64,000 nt of DNA from Rudanella sp031411995 (GCA_031411995.1 JANOCD010000049.1:26386-90385), one strand, 5' to 3'; shown: positions 18,556 to 27,869, numbered from the stretch's first letter. Notes: generated from the letters alone by a model not told the origin. Program-made: numbers and translations.

Positions 18556-20013
18556 TTACCGCCGTATTACTTTCACCAGCGTACCTCGCGTTACGGCATC
18601 ACCGACTTTCATGCTGTTCAGTGTTCCCAGTTCTTCTAGGCGGCTGGCAGGCATGTTCAAAGCGCTCATCACATCTCGGAAACTGCCATCGCGGGGGGCT
18701 GGCTCCACCTGAACACGCTCCGGTTTGCGATTAATTTTCTCCTGATCGGTTAGGGCACGGAAATTCTGGGCAACACTTTTGAATGCATTAAGTCGACCGT
18801 TGAAATCAGCCGACGACGACAGACCGTGCAGTGCATAAATAGCTCCATTGTACTGAATCAGCCACGTGGCAATTTGCAGGGTATTGGCGGCAGTCTGCTG
18901 TTGTTGCTGACCTTCCTGCTGCTGAGGCTGCTGTTGCGAGATAATAACCAGAGCCGGGTTGCCGTTTATGGTAGTCTGGGCATTTTCCAACACTTTTAAG
19001 TTCAGTTCTTTAACCATCGTCTGCGCGGCTTCGTCCAGCGAATTGCCTTTGGCCAGCATCAAAATCATAGCTGCTTTGCCATCGGCGGGAGACATTTGAA
19101 ACTGCTCCGGGGAGTTTTGGTGTTTCCAGCCGCGTGGCACCGGAAACTGAAATTTCAGTACGGGATGATAGAACATGTCATTCTCCACAAAACCCTGCTT
19201 TGGGTCTTCGCCAAAAATGATTCCGTCGATCAGGCGCAGATAACGCTCTCGCTCCACGGCATACTGCTTTGGGTTGGCAGCCTGAAACTCTTTGGCCAAA
19301 CCTGTTACGCGGGTTTGGCGGTTACCCGGATCGGGGTGGGTAGACATAAACGTGGGCACTTGCTGCCCTGAGTTGTCCTGAATGCGTTTGATGGTGCCAA
19401 AAAAGTCGGCCATCTCAACGGCATCATAGCCGATCTTGCTCGAATACTCAACGCCAATTTTGTCGGACTCCGATTCGTGGTCACGGCTGTACTTAAGCCC
19501 GAGTACCTGCGCTCCCTGCATAAGTGATTCGCCGAGTTGTGGAACCAGGATTGAACCGGCAATAGCTCCAAGCGTACTAAAAAGTTGGCTTGTTTGTTGC
19601 CGCGCAGAGTGTTGGGCGGTGATGTGACCAATCTCGTGTCCAAGGACCCCCGCAAACTCGGCTTCGTTGTTGAAGTGAGCCATAATGCCCCGCGTAAAAT
19701 AAACATAGCCACCAGGCACGGCAAATGCATTAACAACGGGAGAATCAACAATGTAGAACTGGTAGGGCAAGTCGGGGCGGTGCGAAATGGCCGCCATTGC
19801 CTTGCCTTTTTCGTTGATAAAATCCTGCATCGGTTTGTTTTCGTACAGGCCCATTGTTGAAACAACTCCTGGGTGTGACTGTTGCCCAATAGCAATTTCC
19901 TGCTCTTTCGACATCAAAATAACCTGCCGCTTGCCCGTTACGGGATTACGCGAGCAGGCAAGACCACCAGCCAAAAAGCCGACGATGAGCAAACGGGTGA
20001 AAAGGGTGTTCAT
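18556..20013 (-). CDS. M48 family zinc metalloprotease, lipoprotein
   Basis: A BepA/LoiP-like envelope protease. A lipobox ends at Cys20 (GFLAGGLAC). The M48 zinc site is HEIGH (126-130) with Glu180 in HESESDKIG as third ligand. Residues beyond 300 form a C-terminal accessory region with a Gln-rich stretch (QQQPQQQEGQQQQQ near 370) and a final LysM-like or PulG-like segment (SLNMPASRLEELGTLNSMKV). The 485-aa length fits Bacteroidota M48 lipoproteins. Likely role is quality control of outer-membrane proteins; substrates unknown. Confidence 0.93.
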   Translation of the reverse strand: MNTLFTRLLIVGFLAGGLACSRNPVTGKRQVILMSKEQEIAIGQQSHPGVVSTMGLYENKPMQDFINEKGKAMAAISHRPDLPYQFYIVDSPVVNAFAVPGGYVYFTRGIMAHFNNEAEFAGVLGHEIGHITAQHSARQQTSQLFSTLGAIAGSILVPQLGESLMQGAQVLGLKYSRDHESESDKIGVEYSSKIGYDAVEMADFFGTIKRIQDNSGQQVPTFMSTHPDPGNRQTRVTGLAKEFQAANPKQYAVERERYLRLIDGIIFGEDPKQGFVENDMFYHPVLKFQFPVPRGWKHQNSPEQFQMSPADGKAAMILMLAKGNSLDEAAQTMVKELNLKVLENAQTTINGNPALVIISQQQPQQQEGQQQQQTAANTLQIATWLIQYNGAIYALHGLSSSADFNGRLNAFKSVAQNFRALTDQEKINRKPERVQVEPAPRDGSFRDVMSALNMPASRLEELGTLNSMKVGDAVTRGTLVKVIRR

Positions 20014-20200
20014 AATATACTATACAATGAAGGGTTGTTCTGAACCTCTGGCCAGAAATCAGTGAGCAATAATACGTCCGTAGAGGTGAAACAAATAAAC
20101 GGACATTGTTAGCATTAACAACTGACGAGGCTCATTTTGTTTTGTCACAGGATAAGGTTCGTGTTTGTTGCCTATTTTTACCCCTTTATTCACGATCAAC

Positions 20201-21241
20201 ATGACCACCCGTCGCCACTTTCTTCGCTGGGGAGCGTTTGCCCTTCCCCAATTCAACCTCAAGAATCTATTTAGTGAGAAGCCTCTTGCTTCAAAACCTG
20301 TTGTTGTTTCGACCTGGGACAGTGGCAAAACAGCTAATAATGGAGCCTGGCCAGTACTGAAAAGTGGTGGCCGTGCGCTGGATGCCGTTGAGCAGGCAGG
20401 CATGGCCAGCGAGAATGAACAAAGTTGTTGCGTGGGCATAGGGGCTAACCCCGACCGCGATGGCCACGTGACACTCGATGCCTGCATCATGGACGAACAG
20501 TTCAATTGTGGGTCTGTGGTGTTTCTCGAACGGATTAAACACCCCGTTTCGGTGGCGCGGAAAGTGATGGAAACAACGCCCCATGTGATGTTGGCAGGTG
20601 CTGGTGCCCAACAGTTTGCGCTGGCTAACGGCTTTGCACTTGAATCGGATAAACTCTCTGCCGATGCCCGAAAGACCTATGAGCAATGGCTAAAAAAGTC
20701 GGAGTATAAGCCCGTTATCAACGTAGAAAATGGACCCAAACCTCGACCTTCCAAAAAAGGTAACGGCCCGTTTGCTCCCTCTTACTTCGACGATGGCAGT
20801 GTGAACCATGACACCATGGGAACCATTGCCCTCGATTCGGCGGGTAATCTGTCGGGTATGTGTACCACCAGCGGGATGGCTTTCAAAATGCACGGTCGGG
20901 TGGGCGATTCACCCATTATTGGGGCGGGGCTGTATGTCGACAATGAAATTGGGGCCGTTACCTGCACAGGGCAGGGCGAAGAAGTGATTCGGATGTGCGG
21001 GGCGCACCTTGTGGTAGAACTGATGCGACAGGGAAAAACGCCACAGGAAGCGTGCCGGACTGCGGTTGAGCGCATTGTGAAGCGCGACCCGGAGCGGGCC
21101 AAAACGTTTCAGGTGGCCTTCATTGCTCTCAATAAAGCGGGTGAAATTGGTGCTTACTCGGTACAAAAGGACTTTACCTACACGGTTACTTCCAACGAGA
21201 CACCGACAACCGTTTTGGCCGCCAAAAGCTACTTTGGGTAG
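20201..21241 (+). CDS. Asparaginase family protein (N4-(beta-N-acetylglucosaminyl)-L-asparaginase / isoaspartyl peptidase-like)
   Basis: An Ntn-hydrolase that matures by self-cleavage before the catalytic Thr. The cleavage motif VNHDTMGTIALDS places the nucleophile at Thr205, preceded by a loop with PSYFDDGS. The downstream motifs GRVGDSPIIGAGLYVDNE and TGQGEE match glycosylasparaginases. The N-terminus (TTRRHFLRWGAFALP) resembles a Tat signal, so it is probably exported. I chose ATG 20201; an upstream in-frame ATG at 20165 adds an unlikely prefix. Could release Asn-linked GlcNAc or cleave isoaspartyl peptides. Confidence 0.92.
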   Translation: MTTRRHFLRWGAFALPQFNLKNLFSEKPLASKPVVVSTWDSGKTANNGAWPVLKSGGRALDAVEQAGMASENEQSCCVGIGANPDRDGHVTLDACIMDEQFNCGSVVFLERIKHPVSVARKVMETTPHVMLAGAGAQQFALANGFALESDKLSADARKTYEQWLKKSEYKPVINVENGPKPRPSKKGNGPFAPSYFDDGSVNHDTMGTIALDSAGNLSGMCTTSGMAFKMHGRVGDSPIIGAGLYVDNEIGAVTCTGQGEEVIRMCGAHLVVELMRQGKTPQEACRTAVERIVKRDPERAKTFQVAFIALNKAGEIGAYSVQKDFTYTVTSNETPTTVLAAKSYFG

Positions 21242-21283
21242 GAAGTTTGGGCTGTAGATATGCATCCACAGCCCAAACTCCTA

Positions 21284-21625
21284 TTATTTCTGCTGCTTCA
21301 TTTCTTCCTTAACCCGGCGGCTGAGAACCTGGCACAAACTCATAATATCATTGGCCATATGCTGGTCGCCGGTGGCCGACTCGATGGTGCTGGCCAGTCC
21401 ATCCATAATCTCGATCACGAATCGTTTCATGTCCAGCACCTCCATGTCTTTGGTCCAAAGGTCCATTTTCAGAGTGCCATTGTGGTAGTGATCCCAAACG
21501 GAAACGGCAATGGCACGGGTATCGCTCAGGCCTTCGTTGGGGTTATCGGTGGCATCCCAATAAATTTTGTCGGGGACGTTCTGGGTATCTAATTCAACGT
21601 TAAACTGAATAGTTGACTTTTTCAT
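21284..21625 (-). CDS. gldC: Gliding motility protein GldC
   Basis: A 113-aa protein beginning MKKSTIQFNVELDTQNVPDKIYW, with DLWTKDMEVLDMKRFV and the length typical of GldC. In flavobacteria GldC supports gliding; its biochemical role is unknown, and non-gliding Bacteroidota also carry it. It is preceded by a TATCTTTG promoter element only a few bases before the ATG. It follows the DUF4197 gene (upstream on the minus strand) at a short distance. Confidence 0.93.
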   Translation of the reverse strand: MKKSTIQFNVELDTQNVPDKIYWDATDNPNEGLSDTRAIAVSVWDHYHNGTLKMDLWTKDMEVLDMKRFVIEIMDGLASTIESATGDQHMANDIMSLCQVLSRRVKEEMKQQK

Positions 21626-21630
21626 GGGTG

Positions 21631-21638
21631 CAAAGATA
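21631..21638 (-). promoter_or_regulatory. Bacteroidota -7 element upstream of gldC
   Basis: TATCTTTG matches TAnnTTTG exactly and ends 5 nt before the gldC ATG, implying a leaderless or very short 5' UTR. No good -33 TTG is visible at the expected distance. Confidence 0.4.
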
Positions 21639-21660
21639 GACGTTGGATTTTGGAATCCGA

Positions 21661-22419
21661 TTAGCTGCCAAACACCCTCCGCAGAATGTCGCTGATGCGG
21701 GCAACGGGGTTTTCGCGGATGTTTTTCTCTTCCTGGGCAACCAGCAAAAACAGGCCATCCACCGCTTTGTTGGTTGCATACTCAGTCAGGTTGGGGTTAA
21801 CTTTCTGCACCAGTGGCAAGCGGTTATATGTATTCATAATATCGCTGTAATACTTCGTAGTATTGTTCTTTTTCAGGGCTTTGTCGATTTCGGGGGTGAA
21901 CTGAGTCACCAACGCTTGACCCGATGTGCGACGCAGGTATTGCGTGGCGGCATCCTGTGGCCCGCGTAAAATCCCGATCGCATCCTGAATACTCATCGAC
22001 GTGATTGCCTTAATGAAAATCGGTTTCGATTGCTTGGCGGCATCTTCGGCAGCCCGGTTCAGCGACAGCACAAATTTATCGACCTGTGGCCCCAGACCAA
22101 TTTGCCGAAGCCGCGTTTCAACACGTTGCATTTCGGGGGGGAACAGGATTTTAATCAGGTTGTTTTTGTAATACCCATCCGTAGCAGATGCCTGATCGGC
22201 TCCTTTCTGAATGCCCACCTGCAGAGCCTCGCGCAACCCGCTGGCAATGTCGGCGTTAGTGAGCGAACCAGTGCTGGCGGGCTTCGTTACGGCATCCAGA
22301 ATTTGTCCGAAAACTGACTTGGGCTTCTGTGGAACGGTTGTATCCTTTGTTTCCTGTGCGTATGACGTTGAGTAGAGGCAAACGGAAGTGAGTGCCAGTA
22401 ACCAGATTTTCTTTCTCAT
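21661..22419 (-). CDS. DUF4197 domain-containing exported protein
   Basis: From ATG 22419 it has a signal peptide (MRKKIWLLALTSVCLYSTSYAQ) and the DUF4197 body: ASGLREALQVGIQKGADQAS, a helical middle, and QYLRRTSGQALVTQF. The 252-aa length is normal for the family, whose role is unknown. It is divergent from cinA with less than 80 bp between starts. Upstream in-frame start codons lack a signal peptide and were not used. Confidence 0.9.
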   Translation of the reverse strand: MRKKIWLLALTSVCLYSTSYAQETKDTTVPQKPKSVFGQILDAVTKPASTGSLTNADIASGLREALQVGIQKGADQASATDGYYKNNLIKILFPPEMQRVETRLRQIGLGPQVDKFVLSLNRAAEDAAKQSKPIFIKAITSMSIQDAIGILRGPQDAATQYLRRTSGQALVTQFTPEIDKALKKNNTTKYYSDIMNTYNRLPLVQKVNPNLTEYATNKAVDGLFLLVAQEEKNIRENPVARISDILRRVFGS

Positions 22420-22435
22420 TAGTTTCAGTGTTTTG

Positions 22436-22443
22436 TACTTTTG
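22436..22443 (+). promoter_or_regulatory. Bacteroidota -7 element upstream of cinA
   Basis: TACTTTTG matches TAnnTTTG exactly and lies 55 nt before the cinA ATG, in the divergent gap with the DUF4197 gene. The -33 element is not obvious. Confidence 0.35.
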
Positions 22444-22497
22444 ACCAATCATAAACCCAAAGGTTTAGCCCAATGGCGACTTTTGCAACCCCTTACG

Positions 22498-23763
22498 ATG
22501 ATTAACACGATCCGCGCCGAAGTAGTGACTATTGGCGACGAAATTTTGTTCGGCCAGATAACCGATACCAACACCCAGTGGATCAGCACCGAACTGACGA
22601 GCATTGGCATTCGCACAATTCGGAAAACATCGGTGGGCGATCAGGCCGAAGCCATTCTGAATAGCCTCCGCGAAGCTCACCAACGCGCCGACCTTATTAT
22701 TATTACGGGTGGATTGGGGCCAACCAAAGACGACATCACCAAGAAAACCCTCTGTACGTATTTTGGAGTGGGAATGGTGCGCAACCAAATCGCTCTGGAC
22801 CTGGTCACGAGTTTCTTTGTGAAGCGGGGCCGCGAAATGACCGACATTAACCGGGGGCAGGCCGATTTGCCCGCCAACGCCGAGTATGTGCAAAATGACT
22901 GGGGCACTGCACCCGGCATGTGGTTTAATTATGACAACGGCGATGGGCGGAACGTGGTCTATGTTTCGTTGCCGGGGGTGCCCTTCGAGATGAAAAGCCT
23001 AATGACCCACCGTATCTTGCCGCGCTTAAAAGACCATTTCGAGACGCCTATTATTACCCACAAAATCATTCGGTTAGTAGGAATTGGCGAGTCGTTTCTG
23101 GCTGAGCGCATCGAGATTTGGGAAGATGCACTGCCCCCGCACATCCGCTTGGCTTACCTGCCTAGTTTCGGGCAAATACGGCTTCGCCTAACGGCCACCG
23201 GCACCGACGCTGCCACCCTCGACCGTGAATTGGCCGAACAGGTTGCCGCCGTGATGCCCCTGATCGAACAACATGTGTTTGGATTCGATACCGACGAACT
23301 CGAAACCGTGGTTGGCAAACTCCTGTTGGAACGCGGCCTGATGCTTGGCACTGCCGAAAGTTGTACGGGTGGCTACGTGGCGGCTCAGATGACAAGGCAC
23401 CCCGGTTCGTCGGCCTATTTTCAGGGAGGCATCGTAAGCTATGCCAACGCAGTAAAAATAAACTTGCTGGGCGTTGCCCCGGCTATATTGAATCAGTTTG
23501 GGGCTGTGAGTGAGCAAACCGTCCGGCAAATGGCCGAGGGCTGCCGCGCTGCCCTTGGTGTGGGTGTTACCTTAGCCACGAGCGGCATTGCCGGACCCGA
23601 CGGCGGCACCCCCGACAAACCCGTTGGCACCGTCTGGATTGCCTGCGCCACCCCAAACGGAACCGTTGCCAAATTGCTGAAACTTGGTCAATACCGCGAA
23701 CAGAATATCCAACTTACTACCGCCTATGGCTTGAACATGGTGCGGGAAGAATTATTAAAATAA
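22498..23763 (+). CDS. cinA: CinA-family nicotinamide-nucleotide amidohydrolase / competence-damage protein
   Basis: A two-domain protein of 421 aa. The N-terminal MoCF-like domain (AEVVTIGDEILFGQITDTNT, then IITGGLGPTKDD) corresponds to COG1058. The C-terminal PncC domain (TAESCTGGYVAAQMT, YFQGGIVSYAN, ATSGIAGPDGGTPDKPVGTVW) deamidates NMN in pyridine nucleotide salvage. ATG 22498 was chosen over an upstream TTG at 22441. The stop shares one base with the start of the next gene, so the two are translationally coupled. Confidence 0.95.
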   Translation: MINTIRAEVVTIGDEILFGQITDTNTQWISTELTSIGIRTIRKTSVGDQAEAILNSLREAHQRADLIIITGGLGPTKDDITKKTLCTYFGVGMVRNQIALDLVTSFFVKRGREMTDINRGQADLPANAEYVQNDWGTAPGMWFNYDNGDGRNVVYVSLPGVPFEMKSLMTHRILPRLKDHFETPIITHKIIRLVGIGESFLAERIEIWEDALPPHIRLAYLPSFGQIRLRLTATGTDAATLDRELAEQVAAVMPLIEQHVFGFDTDELETVVGKLLLERGLMLGTAESCTGGYVAAQMTRHPGSSAYFQGGIVSYANAVKINLLGVAPAILNQFGAVSEQTVRQMAEGCRAALGVGVTLATSGIAGPDGGTPDKPVGTVWIACATPNGTVAKLLKLGQYREQNIQLTTAYGLNMVREELLK

Positions 23764-25181
23764 TGGCACTCATCGACATGGTTATGCCCAAAATGGGCGA
23801 AAGTATTATGGAATGTACCGTGATTACCTGGCTCAAAAAGCCCGGTGATCGCATCGAAGCCGACGATTCTATTCTGGAAGTTGCCACCGACAAAGTGGAC
23901 ACCGAAGTACCAGCCATTTGCGCGGGTATCCTGAAAGAATGCCTGGTTCACGATGGCGACGTGGTGCCAATCGGCGCACCTATTGCCCGCATTGAATCGG
24001 AAGAAACCGTTGAAAACGAGCCGATTGAGTCTCCCGTAGGTGCTTCCCCCCTTGCCCCAACCCCCTCGCTCCAACCCCACAGCTCCTCGCCTTCGGCCGA
24101 CCCGTCGGACCGCCCTCACTCCGAGGTTCTGGAAGCCGCCCGTGGGCTGGAAGCCAGCATTTCGTCGATGCGAACCCGGCCCGATCTAGTTGGAACGGCC
24201 TCGTTTGCAGGCCGGTTCTATTCGCCCCTCGTGCTGAATATTGCCAAAGAAGAAGGCATTGGCCGCGAGGAACTCGACCGCATTCCAGGATCAGGTGCCG
24301 AAAATCGCCTGACCAAAAATGATATTATGGCGTATGTGGGTGAAGGGCGCGGGCGGTCCGACGGTTCGGCGAATGGCGTTGGGGTGTCCGACGGCGTAGG
24401 GGTTAAACAAGAAACGGTAGCCCCCCTGCCCCCTGCCCCCGGCCCCAAGTCCCCTGGGCATTCCCTAAACGGGCAGTCGGATATTATCCAGATGGATCGG
24501 ATGCGGAAGCTGATTGCCCAGCGGATGGTGGAATCGAAGCAGATTTCGCCCCACGTCAGCTCGTTTGTCGAAACCGACATGACTCCTATTGTGCAGTGGC
24601 GGGCCAAAATAAAAGATGATTTCAAGCGGCAAACCGGTGAAAACCTGACCTACACGCCGATTTTGATTGAGGCCCTCGTGAAAGCCATTAAAGACTTCCC
24701 GATGATTAACGTATCGGTGGATGGCGATACGATTATTGTCAAAAAGTCGATCAATATTGGCATGGCGGTGGCCCTGCCGTCGGGGAACCTGATTGTGCCG
24801 GTTATTCACCATGCTGATCAATATAACCTCGTGGGGCTCACCAAAAAAGTGAACGACCTTTCGAAGCGCGCCCGTGAAAACAAACTCACTGCCGACGATC
24901 TGGCTAACGGCACGTACACCATGTCGAACATTGGCACCTTTGGCAACGTGATGGGAACGCCCATTATTTTGCAACCGCAAGTGGCTATTATGGCTTTCGG
25001 AGCCATTGTGAAAAAGCCCGCCGTGATCGAAACCCCACAGGGCGACCTGCTGGGCATCCGGCAACTCATGTTTCTTTCACACTCCTACGACCATCGGGTT
25101 GTGGATGGCTCATTGGGTGGGCAGTTTGTGAAGCGGGTCAGTGATTATTTGGAGAAGTTTGATACAGACAGAAAAATATGA
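23763..25181 (+). CDS. Dihydrolipoamide acyltransferase (E2) of a 2-oxoacid dehydrogenase complex
   Basis: Transfers the acyl group to CoA in a pyruvate- or branched-chain-type 2-oxoacid dehydrogenase. It has a lipoyl domain at residues 2-78 (lipoyl-Lys44 in EVATDKVDTE), a Pro/Ser-rich linker, a peripheral subunit-binding domain (YSPLVLNIAKEEGIGREEL, LTKNDIMAYV), another linker, and the catalytic core with SHSYDHRVVDG (His about 444). The 472-aa length is normal. No E1 or E3 gene is adjacent. The linkers are unusually GC-rich and repetitive at DNA level. BCKD-type E2 is most likely because of the single lipoyl domain, but the substrate is not certain. Confidence 0.93.
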   Translation: MALIDMVMPKMGESIMECTVITWLKKPGDRIEADDSILEVATDKVDTEVPAICAGILKECLVHDGDVVPIGAPIARIESEETVENEPIESPVGASPLAPTPSLQPHSSSPSADPSDRPHSEVLEAARGLEASISSMRTRPDLVGTASFAGRFYSPLVLNIAKEEGIGREELDRIPGSGAENRLTKNDIMAYVGEGRGRSDGSANGVGVSDGVGVKQETVAPLPPAPGPKSPGHSLNGQSDIIQMDRMRKLIAQRMVESKQISPHVSSFVETDMTPIVQWRAKIKDDFKRQTGENLTYTPILIEALVKAIKDFPMINVSVDGDTIIVKKSINIGMAVALPSGNLIVPVIHHADQYNLVGLTKKVNDLSKRARENKLTADDLANGTYTMSNIGTFGNVMGTPIILQPQVAIMAFGAIVKKPAVIETPQGDLLGIRQLMFLSHSYDHRVVDGSLGGQFVKRVSDYLEKFDTDRKI

Positions 25182-25705
25182 AACAACGCATTGCCATCGA
25201 CATGGATGATGTTATGGCCGACACCTACGGCAAACTTGCCGATTTGTACCTGAATGGCGAAAGTCCACGCTATTCGATGGAGGAACTACGGGAGAAATCA
25301 TTTCATGAACTGCTCGATGAAACGGAGTTCAAAATACTGTTTAAGAACGTATATGCACCCGGGTTTTTCTTGGACATTGCCGTAATGGAGGGAGCTCAGG
25401 ACACCATTGCCCGACTGATGGAACGCTACGAAGTTTTTGTGGCTACGGCCGCCATGGAATTCCCGAACAGCCTGCGCGAGAAATACGACTGGCTGGCCAA
25501 ACACTTCCCGGGCATTCACTGGCGCAACATCATTTTTCTGGGCGATAAAAGCATCCTCGAAGCCGACTACCTGATTGACGATTTACCGCGTAACCTGAAA
25601 ACCTTCAGCGGGCAGGGCCTTTTGTTTTCTGCACCCCATAACCGCGATGAAACAGCCTACGAGAGGGTCAATTCCTGGCAGGAGGTAGCCGAACGATTTC
25701 GTTGA
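25178..25705 (+). CDS. 5'(3')-deoxyribonucleotidase (NT5C type)
   Basis: A 175-aa HAD-fold phosphatase with nucleophile motif IAIDMDDVMAD (Asp8 and Asp10 in a DxDD context), substrate-binding FFLDIAVMEGAQDTI and a C-terminal Asp pair in YLIDDL. It removes phosphate from (deoxy)nucleoside monophosphates. Its ATG overlaps the E2 stop (ATGA). It sits next to a deoxynucleoside kinase gene, giving a kinase/phosphatase pair for dNMP balance. Confidence 0.9.
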   Translation: MKQRIAIDMDDVMADTYGKLADLYLNGESPRYSMEELREKSFHELLDETEFKILFKNVYAPGFFLDIAVMEGAQDTIARLMERYEVFVATAAMEFPNSLREKYDWLAKHFPGIHWRNIIFLGDKSILEADYLIDDLPRNLKTFSGQGLLFSAPHNRDETAYERVNSWQEVAERFR

Positions 25706-25759
25706 AAATTTGGGACTAATCCACCGTACACTCACCCACTTATTACTTCAAAAAAAACT

Positions 25760-26374
25760 ATGCATATTGCAATTACTGGAAACATTGGTGCCGGCAAAAC
25801 GACCTTGGCACAACTTTTGTCGGCCCACTACGGCTGGGAAGTTTTGTACGAAGCAGTAGAGGGTAACCCTTATCTGGAAGATTTTTATGCAAATATGGAA
25901 AGGTGGTCATTCAATCTCCAGATTTATTTTCTGAACAGTCGGTTTGAGCAGGTTAAAACTATTCGTGAAAGTGGGCGGAGTATCATTCAGGATCGTACTA
26001 TATATGAAGATGCATACATATTTGCGACGAATTTGTATCAGACCGGGAAGATGACAGAGCGTGATTACCAGACATATAGGAGTTTATTTGATAATATGGT
26101 CAGTACAGTTCAGCCACCCGATCTGCTTATTTATCTGCGTGCAGACCTTCCTAAATTGATGGGACAGATTCAAAAAAGGGGCCGCTCGTTCGAGCAATCT
26201 ATTGACGGGGAATATATTCATAGTTTGAACAAACTATATGAAGAATTTTCTCGTAAGTACCGGGGCGGCAAAATGCTTACGATAAATGTAAATAATCTTG
26301 ACTATGCAGCCCATCCCGACGATCTGAAAGAGATTATTCAACAGGTCGATGAAAGATTGGCAGTAAGTTTGTAG
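25760..26374 (+). CDS. Deoxynucleoside kinase (deoxyadenosine/deoxyguanosine kinase family)
   Basis: A 204-aa salvage kinase with P-loop GNIGAGKTT (7-15), EAVEGNPYLEDFY (substrate-binding Glu), an FNLQIYFLNSRF helix, QDRTIYEDAYIFA in place of the usual DRS motif, and a lid RGRSFEQ. It phosphorylates deoxynucleosides to dNMPs. Codon use and base composition are a little more AT-rich than in the preceding genes. The family is clear; the preferred base is not. Confidence 0.93.
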   Translation: MHIAITGNIGAGKTTLAQLLSAHYGWEVLYEAVEGNPYLEDFYANMERWSFNLQIYFLNSRFEQVKTIRESGRSIIQDRTIYEDAYIFATNLYQTGKMTERDYQTYRSLFDNMVSTVQPPDLLIYLRADLPKLMGQIQKRGRSFEQSIDGEYIHSLNKLYEEFSRKYRGGKMLTINVNNLDYAAHPDDLKEIIQQVDERLAVSL

Positions 26375-26423
26375 GGGAATATTTACTACCGTTTTGCTGT
26401 GAACAGTAGTAATCATTTTACCT

Positions 26424-27257
26424 ATGAATGATCCATTCGACCTACTCACCCCCGACGAATTGATCCAAGCTGACAACCAAATTAAAATGCTTAAACTTGA
26501 ACTGTTTCACAACGTTCAGATTGAGCCTTTTGATGGCGAAACTTCGCCTGAATCAGTCAGTGATTTTCTTGATAGTATACTTGCTCTTGAAGCTATGCAG
26601 AAAGAGCCATGGGAAGCATCGCTCTACGATTTGCTTGGACGACCATCGTTTCAACCCGAATCAGACTTGACCAATCATGAGGTGTCGCAGGCACTCGATA
26701 CCATTCTCCAGCTTATGGCCGGACAAGATATTGCATTGGCCATCCGGTCTCCTGGAGACTATGACGACCGAACTATTTATCGGTTCGTAACGAATGAATT
26801 ATTTCAATATCAACTGGGTGATTTAGGCGAATGCTGCCCAACAACGTTTGTTTATGAGGAATTTTACCCCAACAATCGGTACGACATACTAAAGCAAGGC
26901 GAGAAGTTTGTCAAAGGTCTGATCAGTGGAGATTTTGATCACTACAAAACCTGCTTAGCCGACCAGTTTCTTTATCGGCAAACTATTCCTGTCTATACAG
27001 TAAGCGTTCAGGATGAAGTGATTGACACTATGTACAGACTCACGGAAAACTTATGGCCACGAACGGTTCGGGCGGGTTTCCTAAAAAACGTGTCAATTGC
27101 TGATGATGCAGGGAGTGCTCAGGCGACAATGGTTCTGCATTTAGGTGTAGATGGAGATCCTCATTATATCACCAAAGAAGGCACGATTCATTTGATTCGA
27201 TACGACTTTTGGTGGCTTATAGACCGAGTAATCATCGACGACTGGACGCTTAGTTAA
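26424..27257 (+). CDS. Hypothetical protein, 277 aa
   Basis: I do not recognise the family. The first 110 residues are acidic and helical, with no signal peptide. The second half (KGLISGDFDHYKTCLADQFL … WWLIDRVIIDDWTLS) looks like an alpha+beta domain resembling the NTF2/SnoaL fold by pattern, but this is a guess. It is followed directly by a strong terminator and the left end of the integrative element. It is AT-richer than the cinA-E2 block. Confidence 0.6.
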   Translation: MNDPFDLLTPDELIQADNQIKMLKLELFHNVQIEPFDGETSPESVSDFLDSILALEAMQKEPWEASLYDLLGRPSFQPESDLTNHEVSQALDTILQLMAGQDIALAIRSPGDYDDRTIYRFVTNELFQYQLGDLGECCPTTFVYEEFYPNNRYDILKQGEKFVKGLISGDFDHYKTCLADQFLYRQTIPVYTVSVQDEVIDTMYRLTENLWPRTVRAGFLKNVSIADDAGSAQATMVLHLGVDGDPHYITKEGTIHLIRYDFWWLIDRVIIDDWTLS

Positions 27258-27261
27258 CTGC

Positions 27262-27297
27262 AAAAAGCCTGACAATCAATTGACTGTCAGGCTTTTT
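27262..27297. terminator. Bidirectional rho-independent terminator
   Basis: A perfect 13-bp stem: 27262-27274 (AAAAAGCCTGACA) pairs with 27285-27297 (TGTCAGGCTTTTT). A/T tracts on both sides allow use by the upstream gene on the plus strand and, before integration, by the tRNA-Leu on the minus strand. Confidence 0.9.
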
Positions 27298-27299
27298 TA

Positions 27300-27337
27300 T
27301 GTGACCACGGGGAGACTCGAACTCCCAAGCCTTGCAG
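27300..27337. repeat. attL: 38-bp copy of the tRNA-Leu 3' end
   Basis: It is identical to 35465-35502 and begins TGTGACCACGGGGAGACTCG. It contains the acceptor 3' strand, T arm and variable-arm part of the tRNA (minus strand), but nothing upstream of that, so it is a displaced tRNA 3' fragment left by integration. It directly follows the original terminator. Confidence 0.93.
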
Positions 27338-27455
27338 GCATTATATACTACTCCTGTTATACCTGTTATTGTTACCTTATATATCTGTTATTCAGTATTT
27401 TATCTCCATATTCTTTGTTGTTGTTTGTTGTGGGTACAACATTATTTGTTATATT

Positions 27456-27472
27456 TGTTGTACCTAATGCTG
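27456..27472 (+). repeat. Left copy of 17-bp integrase arm-type repeat
   Basis: TGTTGTACCTAATGCTG is identical to 35386-35402 near the right end. A partial inverted copy (GGGTACAACATTA) lies at 27432-27444. Position near the att sites at both ends suggests arm-binding sites for the integrase or excisionase. Confidence 0.6.
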
Positions 27473-27525
27473 CACCCAATACGGGTAGAATGTATTCAAT
27501 AATCAACTTTTAATAGACAAAGAGT

Positions 27526-27861
27526 ATGCAAAGCCTTATTGAGTTTCAAGACAATGAGTATCCGTGTTACAGGATGCTGGTAGATTACCTAATTTATGTT
27601 CGCCATGATGACATAGATGCCTTGCGTAATGTATCTACCCTGACGATAGTCCAGGACACCTACAAAGAATTCTTCCTGCATCTGAGCGATACCCTAACCG
27701 TCCGCGAATGGTTTCCTCTTTTCAAAAACTACTGTCAGGCACTGTTTGTCCCGCTTGATCGGGGTGAGTTTGCGGCTGCTTTGTGTCTGCGCTCGTATGA
27801 GTTTGCAGAGTTCACAAAACAGGTGCCGGGCATTGTACCTGACGATTTCTGCCTGAATTAA
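27526..27861 (+). CDS. Hypothetical protein of the integrative element, 111 aa
   Basis: A small, acidic, mostly helical protein (MQSLIEFQDNEYPCYRMLV…) without signal peptide or recognisable motif. It lies between attL and the integrase gene and is followed by a 13-bp hairpin, so it has its own transcript end. Its position suggests a role in integration control, but nothing in the sequence shows it. Confidence 0.6.
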   Translation: MQSLIEFQDNEYPCYRMLVDYLIYVRHDDIDALRNVSTLTIVQDTYKEFFLHLSDTLTVREWFPLFKNYCQALFVPLDRGEFAAALCLRSYEFAEFTKQVPGIVPDDFCLN

Positions 27862-27869
27862 CCCACAAA

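Noticed and set aside
27280..27513. Plus-strand open frame over attL
   Set aside because: It starts inside the terminator hairpin and runs through the tRNA fragment and integrase sites; not a gene.
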